From: Candidatus Kuenenia stuttgartensis
GTDB lineage: Bacteria; Planctomycetota; Planctomycetia; Pirellulales; UBA1268
Assembly: GCA_945876515.1 (NCBI GenBank)
Contig: CAMCPF010000229.1
Coordinates: forward strand, 1 to 5,503
DNA length: 5,503 nucleotides
Direction of reading: 5' to 3'
Shown: positions 1 through 5,401 of the stretch, piece by piece
Layout of the letters: each line of letters begins with the position of its first letter
Position numbering within the stretch: the first letter of the stretch is position 1
Program-made: the position numbers and the translations under genes
Notes under the pieces: generated by a model
Database searches by the model: none
Told to the model about the DNA's origin: nothing
What the model saw: only the letters and a program-made list of their open reading frames with translations

Positions 1-88
1 GACCAAGACCCTGCCGATCGACGCGGTGGTGATCGGCCTCGTCGACACCGTCCGCGTGGACGGCCAGGACGTTTTCAAGCGGACGTAA
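1..88 (+). CDS. BMC-P (EutN/CcmL-family) shell vertex protein, 3' end only
   Basis: Only the last 28 codons are in the window, read from base 2 to the TAA at 86-88. The peptide ends PIDAVVIGLVDTVRVDG then QDVFKRT. The 'P(I/V)D..(V/I)(I/V)G(I/L)VD.(V/I)' block followed by a short hydrophilic tail is the C-terminal signature of EutN/CcmL/PduN-family proteins. These form pentamers that close the twelve vertices of a bacterial microcompartment shell. The gene is followed after 41 bases by the aldehyde dehydrogenase on the same strand, so it is probably co-transcribed. It keeps the strand after GLVD that the second BMC-P at 1705-1965 lacks. The start and most of the gene lie upstream of the window, so nothing can be said about its N-terminus or ribosome binding site. 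Confidence 0.85.
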   Translation, partial: TKTLPIDAVVIGLVDTVRVDGQDVFKRT

Positions 89-129
89 TCGCCCCCTTCA
101 GGATCGCTTTCGAGGAACTCTTTCCGACC

Positions 130-1680
130 ATGAGCACCCCCACCGCCCCCGACATCGCCGCGATCGTCCGCCAAGTGATCGCCCAAATCGCCGATGGCCA
201 GATCACCAACGGCCAGCAGGGCGTTAACGGCCGCGCTTCACACGCCGCTCCCCGCGCACCACACCACCCCGGGTCCGAAGGCTCAGCGGCGGCGCAGCCG
301 TCCGCTGGAGCCGGCCCCGGACGACATTCGGCCGCCCACGGGATCTTTGCCAGCGTGAACGACGCCGTGGCGGCCGCCCAGGCGGCCTTCGAGCAGCTTG
401 AGTCGCTCGGCGTGGAGGGCCGCCGCCGGGCGATCGCCCACATCCGCCGGATCGCCATCGAAGACGCCGAAGAGCTCGGCCGAATGGAGTTCGCCGAGAC
501 CAAGATCGGCCGGCTCCAGCACAAGATCGAGAAGCTGAAGGTCCTCGGTGAGAAGGTGCCGGGCGTCGAGTTCATGACCAGCGAGGTGTTCAGCGGCGAC
601 CACGGCCTGGCCGTGATCGAGCACGCCCCGTTCGGCCCGATCGCGGCCATCACGCCGGTCACGCACTCGCTCCCCACGATCGCCTGCAACGCGATCAACA
701 TGATCGCTTCGGGCAACACCGTGGTGGTCAACCCGCATCCCAGCGGCCGGAAAGTGGCCGCCGAAGGCGTGCGGAGGTTCAACGCCGCGATCCACCGCGA
801 CCTGGGCATCGACAACCTGATCTCGCTGGTGGCCGAGCCGACGCTCGAAAGCGCAGGGGAGCTGTTCAACCATCGGGGCGTGAAGCTGATCTGCGTCACG
901 GGCGGGCCAGCTGTGGCCCGGGCGGCGCTCCAGTCGAGCAAGCGGGCGATCGTAGCCGGCCCCGGTAATCCGCCGGTGGTAGTGGACGCCACGGCCGACC
1001 TCGACCGGGCCGCCCGCTCGATCATTCAGGGGGCCGCCTACGACAACAACCTGCTCTGCATCGGCGAGAAGCAGGTGTTCGTGGTGGCGGCGGTGTTCGA
1101 CCAGATGATGGCGGCGATGGAGCGAGCCGGCGGGCTGCGGCTTTCTGCAAGCCAGGTCGATGCGCTCACCAAGCGGGCGATCGTCTGGACGGGCGAGGGC
1201 GGCCATCGGCATCAGGTGCCCTGCAAGGACCTGCGTGGCCAGGACGCCTCGCTGCTCGCCCGGGCAGCCGGGGCGGCCGGCCACGACGGGCTCGAGCTCG
1301 TGTTCGGCGAGACCGACGTCGACAACCCGTTCGTGCCGGTGGAGCAGATGATGCCCTTTCTCCCATTCGTGCGGTGCCGCGACGTCGACGAGGCGATTCA
1401 GCGGGCCCACGAGAGCGAGCACGGCTTCCGGCACACGGCGATCATCCACTCGAACGATGTCCGGGCGATGACCCGGATGGGCCGGCTGCTCGACACCACG
1501 CTGTTCGTGAAGAACGGCCCCAGCGTGGCGGGCCTCGGCCTCGGCGGCGAGGGGTATCTCTCGTTCTCGATCGCCACGCCCACCGGCGAGGGCGTGACCA
1601 CACCCCTGACCTTCACCCGCCAGCGACGCTGCACCCTCGTGGACGACCTGCGGATCCTGGGTAGCCCCGACGCCTTCTGA
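130..1680 (+). CDS. CoA-acylating aldehyde dehydrogenase, microcompartment-targeted (PduP/EutE family)
   Basis: This is a 516-residue enzyme predicted to oxidise an aldehyde to acyl-CoA with NAD+ inside the shell. In this locus type the likely substrate is L-lactaldehyde, giving lactyl-CoA. Residues 8-24 (DIAAIVRQVIAQIADGQ) form a short amphipathic helix like the N-terminal encapsulation peptide of PduP. A low-complexity Gly/Ala/Pro/His linker follows to about residue 70, and the ALDH fold starts near 72. Visible family motifs are ITPVTHSLPT (174-183), the CVTGGPAVARAAL nucleotide-loop region (255-267), AGPGNPPVVVD (276-286), and the catalytic Cys310 in NNLLCIGEKQ. The C-terminal block GLGGEGYLSFSIATPTGEG is typical of the CoA-acylating group. 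The extra length over PduP (about 460 residues) is accounted for by the N-terminal extension. The ATG start is kept because it includes the targeting helix; a GAGGA lies at 112-116, rather far upstream. The family is secure; the substrate is inferred from context. Confidence 0.95.
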   Translation: MSTPTAPDIAAIVRQVIAQIADGQITNGQQGVNGRASHAAPRAPHHPGSEGSAAAQPSAGAGPGRHSAAHGIFASVNDAVAAAQAAFEQLESLGVEGRRRAIAHIRRIAIEDAEELGRMEFAETKIGRLQHKIEKLKVLGEKVPGVEFMTSEVFSGDHGLAVIEHAPFGPIAAITPVTHSLPTIACNAINMIASGNTVVVNPHPSGRKVAAEGVRRFNAAIHRDLGIDNLISLVAEPTLESAGELFNHRGVKLICVTGGPAVARAALQSSKRAIVAGPGNPPVVVDATADLDRAARSIIQGAAYDNNLLCIGEKQVFVVAAVFDQMMAAMERAGGLRLSASQVDALTKRAIVWTGEGGHRHQVPCKDLRGQDASLLARAAGAAGHDGLELVFGETDVDNPFVPVEQMMPFLPFVRCRDVDEAIQRAHESEHGFRHTAIIHSNDVRAMTRMGRLLDTTLFVKNGPSVAGLGLGGEGYLSFSIATPTGEGVTTPLTFTRQRRCTLVDDLRILGSPDAF

Positions 1681-1704
1681 CCCCTGCTGGTTTCAATCCA
1701 TCCC

Positions 1705-1965
1705 ATGCAACTCGCCCGGATCATTGGTACGGCGACGGCGACGGTGAAACACCCGTCGCTGGCGGGCGCACGGCTGCTCGTGGGGCAACCTCTCATGGCC
1801 GACCGCACGACGCCCGACGGCGACCCGCAGCTCGTGATCGACACGCTCTCGGCCGCGGCCGGCGATCTGGTGGTGATCACCAGCGACGGTCGCATGCTCC
1901 GCGACATCCTGAAGAGCGACACCACGCCCGCCCGCTGGGGCACGATCGGACTCGTTGATCCCTGA
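1705..1965 (+). CDS. BMC-P (EutN/CcmL-family) shell vertex protein, short form
   Basis: This 86-residue protein starts MQLARIIGTATATVKHPSL, the first beta strand and loop of the EutN/CcmL fold, with LLVGQPL following near residues 24-30. The central segment VIDTLSAAAGDLVVITSDG (44-62) aligns with the family's 'vD.vGAG.Ge.Vl...G' pore-side region, but AAAGD replaces the usual GAGxG. The C-terminal part, KSDTTPARWGTIGLVDP (70-86), matches 'S.TSPvD..viGiVD'. The protein stops there and lacks the roughly ten residues that normally follow. It should form a pentamer capping shell vertices. It begins 24 bases after the aldehyde dehydrogenase stop with no convincing Shine-Dalgarno sequence, which suggests coupling or a non-SD start. 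Paralogues lie at 1-88 and 3052-3342. The functional difference among the three cannot be told from sequence. Confidence 0.93.
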   Translation: MQLARIIGTATATVKHPSLAGARLLVGQPLMADRTTPDGDPQLVIDTLSAAAGDLVVITSDGRMLRDILKSDTTPARWGTIGLVDP

Positions 1966-1996
1966 CCACCACCTGACCCGGGCTCCTTCACGTCTG

Positions 1997-2776
1997 ATGT
2001 CCGCAACATCCCCCGCCAACACCGCCACCATCGACCCCGAGGCCGTCCGCGCCATCGTGGCGGAGGTGCTGCGCCGGATTGGCCCGGTGGTGAAGAGCGA
2101 CCTGCCAGCGCCCCCGTCCGCCGCCTCCCGGGCTTCCACCCCGGCCGCGACACCAACGCCGGCAGTGGGCGGCGTCTCGCTCCCGGGCCGCGTGATTTCC
2201 CTTGCCATGCTCGAGAAACTCCCGACGGGCACGGGCCGCGTGACGGTGGATGTCACCGCGGTGATCACGCCCTCGGCGCGCGAGTACGCCCGTGACCAGG
2301 GACTCACGATCGACCGGCTGGCAGCTGCGGGCAGCGGGCCGGTTGCGGTGAGGCTGCCCTTCGTCGTGGCCCACGCCGAGTGCAGCAGTGATCCCGCGGC
2401 CCGCGCGGCGGCGATCGCGAGGGCGGTGCCGGCCGCCGCGCAGTTGCCCGCCACCGGCCTGGCCGACGTGACGACCGCGCTCGCCCTGCACGCCTCCCGC
2501 GACGGCGCCCGGGGCATTCTGCTTACGGGCAAGCCGGCCGTGGCCTGCGTGCTCGCCAACCGCTCGGCGTCGCTGCGGGCCGTGACGGGCCGCGACCCGG
2601 CATCGCTTGCGGCGGCGGCAGCCGAGTGCGCCGCCAATCTGCTCGTCGTGGATCCCGCAACGTTCCCGGCCGCGGCGCTCAGCCGGATGGCCATCGAGCT
2701 GGCCACCCGACCGGCGACGGAGATCCCGGCCCCCCTCGCCGCCCGCCCCGCCGGCTGCGGCTGCAAAGGACATTGA
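1997..2776 (+). CDS. Putative encapsulated protein with degenerate RpiB/LacAB-like domain; function unknown
   Basis: I do not recognise a named family for this 259-residue, Ala-rich protein. I use the ATG at 1997; the frame also opens at a TTG at 1955, overlapping the preceding gene, but the extra 14 residues look non-conserved. Residues 13-29 (DPEAVRAIVAEVLRRIG) form an amphipathic helix like the encapsulation peptides in the neighbouring enzymes, followed by a Pro/Ala/Ser linker (about 35-58). VITPSAREYARDQGLTI (89-105) resembles the 'ITP.AR' segment seen in EutQ-type microcompartment proteins. Residues 173-237 align without gaps, by eye from memory, to the C-terminal half of E. coli RpiB: GILLTGKPAVACVLANR against GILICGTGVGISIAANK, then LRAV and NLLVVD against IRAV and NVLAFG. 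The RpiB cysteine is Thr177 here and the GTGxG loop is altered, so isomerase activity is doubtful. The protein ends GCGCKGH, a possible metal or redox site. Cargo or scaffold is a reasonable guess. Confidence 0.85.
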   Translation: MSATSPANTATIDPEAVRAIVAEVLRRIGPVVKSDLPAPPSAASRASTPAATPTPAVGGVSLPGRVISLAMLEKLPTGTGRVTVDVTAVITPSAREYARDQGLTIDRLAAAGSGPVAVRLPFVVAHAECSSDPAARAAAIARAVPAAAQLPATGLADVTTALALHASRDGARGILLTGKPAVACVLANRSASLRAVTGRDPASLAAAAAECAANLLVVDPATFPAAALSRMAIELATRPATEIPAPLAARPAGCGCKGH

Positions 2777-2853
2777 GATGAAGTCACGACGCTCAATGGG
2801 GCCTCGCGAGCGAGCAGCCCGCCACATGGCTGTGCCTGCTCCGGTCGCTCTCC

Positions 2854-2992
2854 GCGAGGGGCTGGCCGTGCCAGCCGAGACGGCCGTGGCAGCGAGCGGA
2901 GGCCGGATGCCGAAGCGAAGCTGGCACGGAGAGAGCGGAGGGCAGGATGCCCGAAGCGAACGTCCGGCGAGGCGGCACGGGCAGCCCCTCGC
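2854..2992. repeat. Intergenic inverted-repeat element, copy A (about 139 bases)
   Basis: Arms 2854-2872 and 2974-2992 are reverse complements at 18 of 19 positions, with 11 perfect outer base pairs (GCGAGGGGCTG/CAGCCCCTCGC). The left arm runs into a small perfect hairpin (GCTGGC, loop CGT, GCCAGC; 2861-2875). A further perfect 10-base inverted pair joins 2866-2875 with 2920-2929. The interior holds a degenerate 39-base tandem duplication (units starting at 2891 and 2930, each with 'GAGCGGAGG..GGATGCC.GAAGCGAA'). A second copy lies at 5402-5503 in the same orientation. The element fills about half of the 275-base gap between the unnamed protein and the third BMC-P. It has no coding capacity that I trust. 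It looks like a REP- or MITE-like dispersed genomic repeat; a transcribed structured RNA in the operon is the alternative. Confidence 0.8.
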
Positions 2993-3051
2993 CACGCAGG
3001 ACGTCACGTCACGTGAGTGCCGAGCCGTCCAAGCCGAGACCGAGGTGACCA

Positions 3052-3342
3052 ATGAGAATCGGTGAGACCATCGGCACGGTGACGCTCGTCGAGCCCCATG
3101 CGGCCGTTCGCGGCGGCGTGTTCCGGCTGGTCGTCCCGCTGGCCGCGGCCGACCTCGCCGCCGGCGACGGCTCGGCCGAGCCGCTCGTGGCCTGGGACGA
3201 CCTCGGAGCAGGGGAGGGGCAACTCGTCGCCTTCAGCGAGGGCGGAGAGGCCGCCCAGCCGTTCCGGCCGGCCGACAAGCCGGTGGATGCCTACGTCGCC
3301 GCCCTGCTCGACCGCCTCGACATCACCGGAGGACCGTCATGA
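3052..3342 (+). CDS. BMC-P (EutN/CcmL-family) shell vertex protein
   Basis: This 96-residue pentameric vertex protein begins MRIGETIGTVTLVEPHAAVRG, the family's first strand and loop ('iG.vt.......l.G'). It continues FRLVVPL and PLVAWDDLGAGEGQLVAFSE (residues 44-63), which carries the canonical 'D.lGAG.Gq.v..seG' turn that lines the pentamer pore. It ends PVDAYVAALLDRLDI (77-91), the family's C-terminal block. The start is well supported by GAGGTG at 3042-3047, four bases before the ATG. It differs clearly from the short BMC-P at 1705, where the pore turn is AAAGD, so the shell probably uses non-identical pentamers. The stop codon overlaps a downstream ATG (ATGA at 3339-3342) that has its own strong Shine-Dalgarno, discussed separately. 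It is separated from the upstream gene by an inverted-repeat element, yet orientation and content argue for the same operon. Confidence 0.94.
   Translation: MRIGETIGTVTLVEPHAAVRGGVFRLVVPLAAADLAAGDGSAEPLVAWDDLGAGEGQLVAFSEGGEAAQPFRPADKPVDAYVAALLDRLDITGGPS
3328..3333 (+). promoter_or_regulatory. Strong Shine-Dalgarno inside the end of BMC-P, serving a 21-codon frame
   Basis: GGAGGA lies five bases before an ATG at 3339 that overlaps the BMC-P stop as ATGA. This would be near-ideal for translational coupling, but the frame it opens closes at TAG 3402-3404 after 21 codons (MTVTHGMIGHPTVTGKVGKNR). The purine run also encodes Gly-Gly within the shell protein, so it may be coincidence. Confidence 0.3.
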
Positions 3343-3430
3343 CCGTCACGCACGGAATGATCGGACATCCGACCGTGACCGGAAAAGTGGGCAAGAATCG
3401 ATAGGAAGCGCCGCACGGCGGACGCCAGCC

Positions 3431-3480
3431 AGACCACCAGCCACTCAACGAAACGCCCCAAGCACACCCCCAGCCCCACC
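3431..3480 (+). other. C-rich, G-poor leader ahead of the aldolase gene
   Basis: These 50 bases contain 27 C, 16 A, 6 G and 1 T, very different from the G-rich coding DNA on either side. Such a stretch would be poorly structured as RNA and has the composition of Rho-utilisation sites. It ends just before the aldolase's AAGGAG (3482-3487). No protein-coding or hairpin explanation is visible. A role as a leader or attenuation site is inference. Confidence 0.3.
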
Positions 3481-3494
3481 GAAGGAGAAGCATC

Positions 3495-4403
3495 ATGGCC
3501 TACCAGCCCGCCGCGGCCGCCGCGCCGCAGAAGACGCTCGCCCAGCTCAAGGAGGAGATCTGCGACATCGGCCGCCGGATCTACAACAAGGGCTTCGCCG
3601 CCGGCAACGACGGCAACATCTCGTATCGCCTGGGCCCCAACGAGGTGCTCTGCACGCCGACCATGATCTCCAAGGGCTTCATGAAGCCCTCGGACCTGTG
3701 CATCGTGGACATGGAGGGCAATCAGATCGGCGGCAACCGCAAGCGGTCGAGCGAGGTGCTCTTGCACCTGACGATCATGAAGGAGCGGCCCGAGATCCGC
3801 TCGGTGGTCCACTGCCACCCGCCGCACGCGACGGCCTTCGCGGTGGCCCGCGAGCCGATCCCGCAGTGCGTGCTGCCGGAGGTCGAGGTGTTTCTCGGTG
3901 ACGTGCCGATCACCCGCTACGAGACCCCCGGCGGGCAGAAGTTCGCCGACACGGTCAAGCCGTTCGTGAAGAGCTCGAACGTGGTGATTCTGGCGAACCA
4001 CGGCACGGTTAGCTTCGGTGAGACGGTCGAGAAGGCCTACTGGTGGACCGAGATCCTCGACGCCTACTGCCGGATCCTGATGCTCTCCAAGGACCTCGGC
4101 CGCGTCACCTACCTGACCAAGCAGGAGACGAAGGAACTGCTCGACCTGAAGCAGAAGTGGGGCTACACCGATCCCCGGCTCGAGCCGGAGATGCAGAACT
4201 GCGACATTTGTGCCAACGACGTGTTTCGCTCCAGCTGGGGCCAAACCGGCGTCACTCGCAGCGCCTTCGACGCCCCGCCCCCGATGGGCGCCGATCCGGA
4301 GAACGCCGCCCGGGCGATTCTGCCGGCCGGCATCGATCAGGAGGCGCTCGTGAAGGTGGTGACCGAGCAGGTCTGCCGGCAACTGGGCATTTCGGCCGCC
4401 TGA
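3495..4403 (+). CDS. Class II aldolase, L-fuculose/L-rhamnulose-1-phosphate type, microcompartment-targeted
   Basis: This 302-residue zinc-dependent aldolase is predicted to cleave a 6-deoxyketose-1-phosphate to dihydroxyacetone phosphate and L-lactaldehyde, the aldehyde that the shell would sequester. GNDGNISYR (37-45) and SSE (85-87) match the phosphate-binding and catalytic regions of E. coli FucA. Glu87, His106 and His108 (in VVHCHPPHA), and His169 (in ANHGTV) have exactly the spacing of FucA Glu73, His92, His94 and His155 (19, 21 and 82 residues from the Glu). After the aldolase fold come a CDIC pair (Cys236, Cys239), a flexible Pro/Gly segment (about 255-278) and an amphipathic helix DQEALVKVVTEQVCRQLG (281-298), which resembles an encapsulation peptide placed at the C-terminus. 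The start has AAGGAG at 3482-3487, seven bases upstream. The fold and metal site are secure. Fuculose versus rhamnulose substrate cannot be decided here. Confidence 0.94.
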   Translation: MAYQPAAAAAPQKTLAQLKEEICDIGRRIYNKGFAAGNDGNISYRLGPNEVLCTPTMISKGFMKPSDLCIVDMEGNQIGGNRKRSSEVLLHLTIMKERPEIRSVVHCHPPHATAFAVAREPIPQCVLPEVEVFLGDVPITRYETPGGQKFADTVKPFVKSSNVVILANHGTVSFGETVEKAYWWTEILDAYCRILMLSKDLGRVTYLTKQETKELLDLKQKWGYTDPRLEPEMQNCDICANDVFRSSWGQTGVTRSAFDAPPPMGADPENAARAILPAGIDQEALVKVVTEQVCRQLGISAA

Positions 4404-4429
4404 GTGCGGCATCAAAACGGGAGAACGTC

Positions 4430-5362
4430 ATGAAGGTCGGCATCATCGGCGGCGGCGGGATCGTGGGCAGCTCGGCGGGCTTCGCCCTGCAGCTCGGGGG
4501 GCTCGTCCACGAAATCGTGATCGTGGACGCCAACGCGGACCTGGCCGACGGCCAGGCCCTCGACATGCTCCATGGCACGGCGGCGATCGCCGATCAGGTG
4601 ATTCACGCAGGGGGCTACGACACGCTCGCCGACGCCGACGTGATCTGCATCACGGCCGGTCTGCGGCGGAAGCCCGACGAGAGCCGGCTGGCGCTGATCA
4701 ACCGGAACGTCGAGCTCTTCACGTCGATCCTCGGCTCGATCAAGGCCAACGGGATGCGGCCCGACGCGACCGTGCTCGTGGTCTCGAACCCGGTCGACAT
4801 CCTCACCTACCTGGCGGAGAAGGAACTCGGGCTGCCGGCGGGCCGGGTGATCGGCCTGGGCACGCTGCTCGACACGCTCCGGTTTCGGAGCCTCTTGGCG
4901 ATGCGGCTCTCGGCCCCGGCCACCCAACTCCAGGCGATGATCCTGGGCGAGCACGGCGACAGCATGGTGCCAGTGTGGAGCAGCGCCAGCGTCGCGGGGC
5001 TGCCGCTCGAAAAGTATCCCGGCTTCAGCCCCAAACTCGGCGAAGAGGTCTTCCAGCGGGCGAAGACGAGCGGCGCGGAGATGATCAAGAAGAAGACTGG
5101 CGCCGGCTTCGCCGTGGGCGTGTCGATCGCCGAGGTGGTCCACGCGATCGCGCTCGACGCCAAGCGGGTGCTGCCGGTCTCGACCGTCCAGCGGGGCTGC
5201 TACGGCCTGCGGGACGTGGCGCTGTCGGTGCCCACGGTGGTGGGCCGGGGCGGCGCTGAGAAGATGCTCGAAATCGAGCTTTGGCCCAAGGAACTGCAGG
5301 GCCTCAAGCGGAGCGCGAGCGTGCTCCAGGAGACGCTCGGTCAGGTGCTGGCGGGACGGTAG
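4430..5362 (+). CDS. Lactate/malate dehydrogenase-family NAD-dependent 2-hydroxyacid dehydrogenase
   Basis: This is a 310-residue enzyme of the LDH/MDH superfamily, the usual length. The Rossmann glycines are GIIGGGGIVG (4-13), and Asp33 at the end of the second strand indicates NAD(H) rather than NADP(H). Catalytic residues are visible: Arg86 (lobster LDH numbering Arg109), Asn120 in SNPVD (Asn140), Asp148 and Arg151 in LLDTLR (Asp168, Arg171), and His175 in GEHGDSMVP (His195). The specificity position '102' in TAGLRRKPDESR is Arg80, the malate-dehydrogenase state; lactate dehydrogenases carry Gln. Although such genes in these loci are commonly called lactate dehydrogenase, the residue favours malate or another acidic substrate. 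The ATG at 4430 is preferred over upstream in-frame codons, which lie inside the aldolase gene; GGGAG at 4419-4423 sits six bases before it. No encapsulation extension is evident at either end. It follows the aldolase by 26 bases and may recycle NAD(H). Confidence 0.93.
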   Translation: MKVGIIGGGGIVGSSAGFALQLGGLVHEIVIVDANADLADGQALDMLHGTAAIADQVIHAGGYDTLADADVICITAGLRRKPDESRLALINRNVELFTSILGSIKANGMRPDATVLVVSNPVDILTYLAEKELGLPAGRVIGLGTLLDTLRFRSLLAMRLSAPATQLQAMILGEHGDSMVPVWSSASVAGLPLEKYPGFSPKLGEEVFQRAKTSGAEMIKKKTGAGFAVGVSIAEVVHAIALDAKRVLPVSTVQRGCYGLRDVALSVPTVVGRGGAEKMLEIELWPKELQGLKRSASVLQETLGQVLAGR

Positions 5363-5368
5363 CGCAAC

Positions 5369-5400
5369 GTCCATCGCATTCCTTCGCCGCAACGATGGAC
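5369..5400 (+). terminator. Weak stem-loop after the last gene, possible terminator
   Basis: GTCCATCG (5369-5376) and CGATGGAC (5393-5400) are perfect reverse complements around a 16-base loop, starting six bases after the dehydrogenase stop. There is no T-run after it, so if it ends transcription it is not a classical intrinsic terminator. It directly abuts the second inverted-repeat element at 5402. Confidence 0.3.
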
Positions 5401-5401
5401 T

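Noticed and set aside
283..1449. Long open frame of 388 codons on the - strand opposite the aldehyde dehydrogenase
   Set aside because: It is a shadow frame in GC-rich DNA: His/Arg/Gly-rich composition, no recognisable motif, and it fully overlaps a gene with strong family motifs.
2891..2968. Possible CRISPR array from the tandem units between genes
   Set aside because: There are only two degenerate adjacent units with no unique spacers, and they sit inside an inverted-repeat element.
1988..3052. Open frames on the - strand (about 354 and 367 codons) across the unnamed protein and the gap
   Set aside because: Arg/Gly/His-rich or Ser/Ala-rich low-complexity translations with no domain. The + strand frame has a targeting helix and alignable domain instead.
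2607..3065. + strand frame of 152 codons bridging the gap before the third BMC-P
   Set aside because: It starts inside the unnamed protein in another frame, reads through the inverted-repeat element, and gives Arg/Pro-rich sequence without motifs.
4043..4429. Upstream extension of the dehydrogenase frame to 439 codons
   Set aside because: The added residues overlap the aldolase gene out of frame and are Arg/Pro-rich. The Rossmann start MKVGIIGGGG with a proper Shine-Dalgarno is at 4430.
4412..5392. - strand frame of 326 codons opposite the dehydrogenase
   Set aside because: Shadow frame with low-complexity His/Arg/Glu composition. The opposite strand carries all LDH/MDH catalytic residues.
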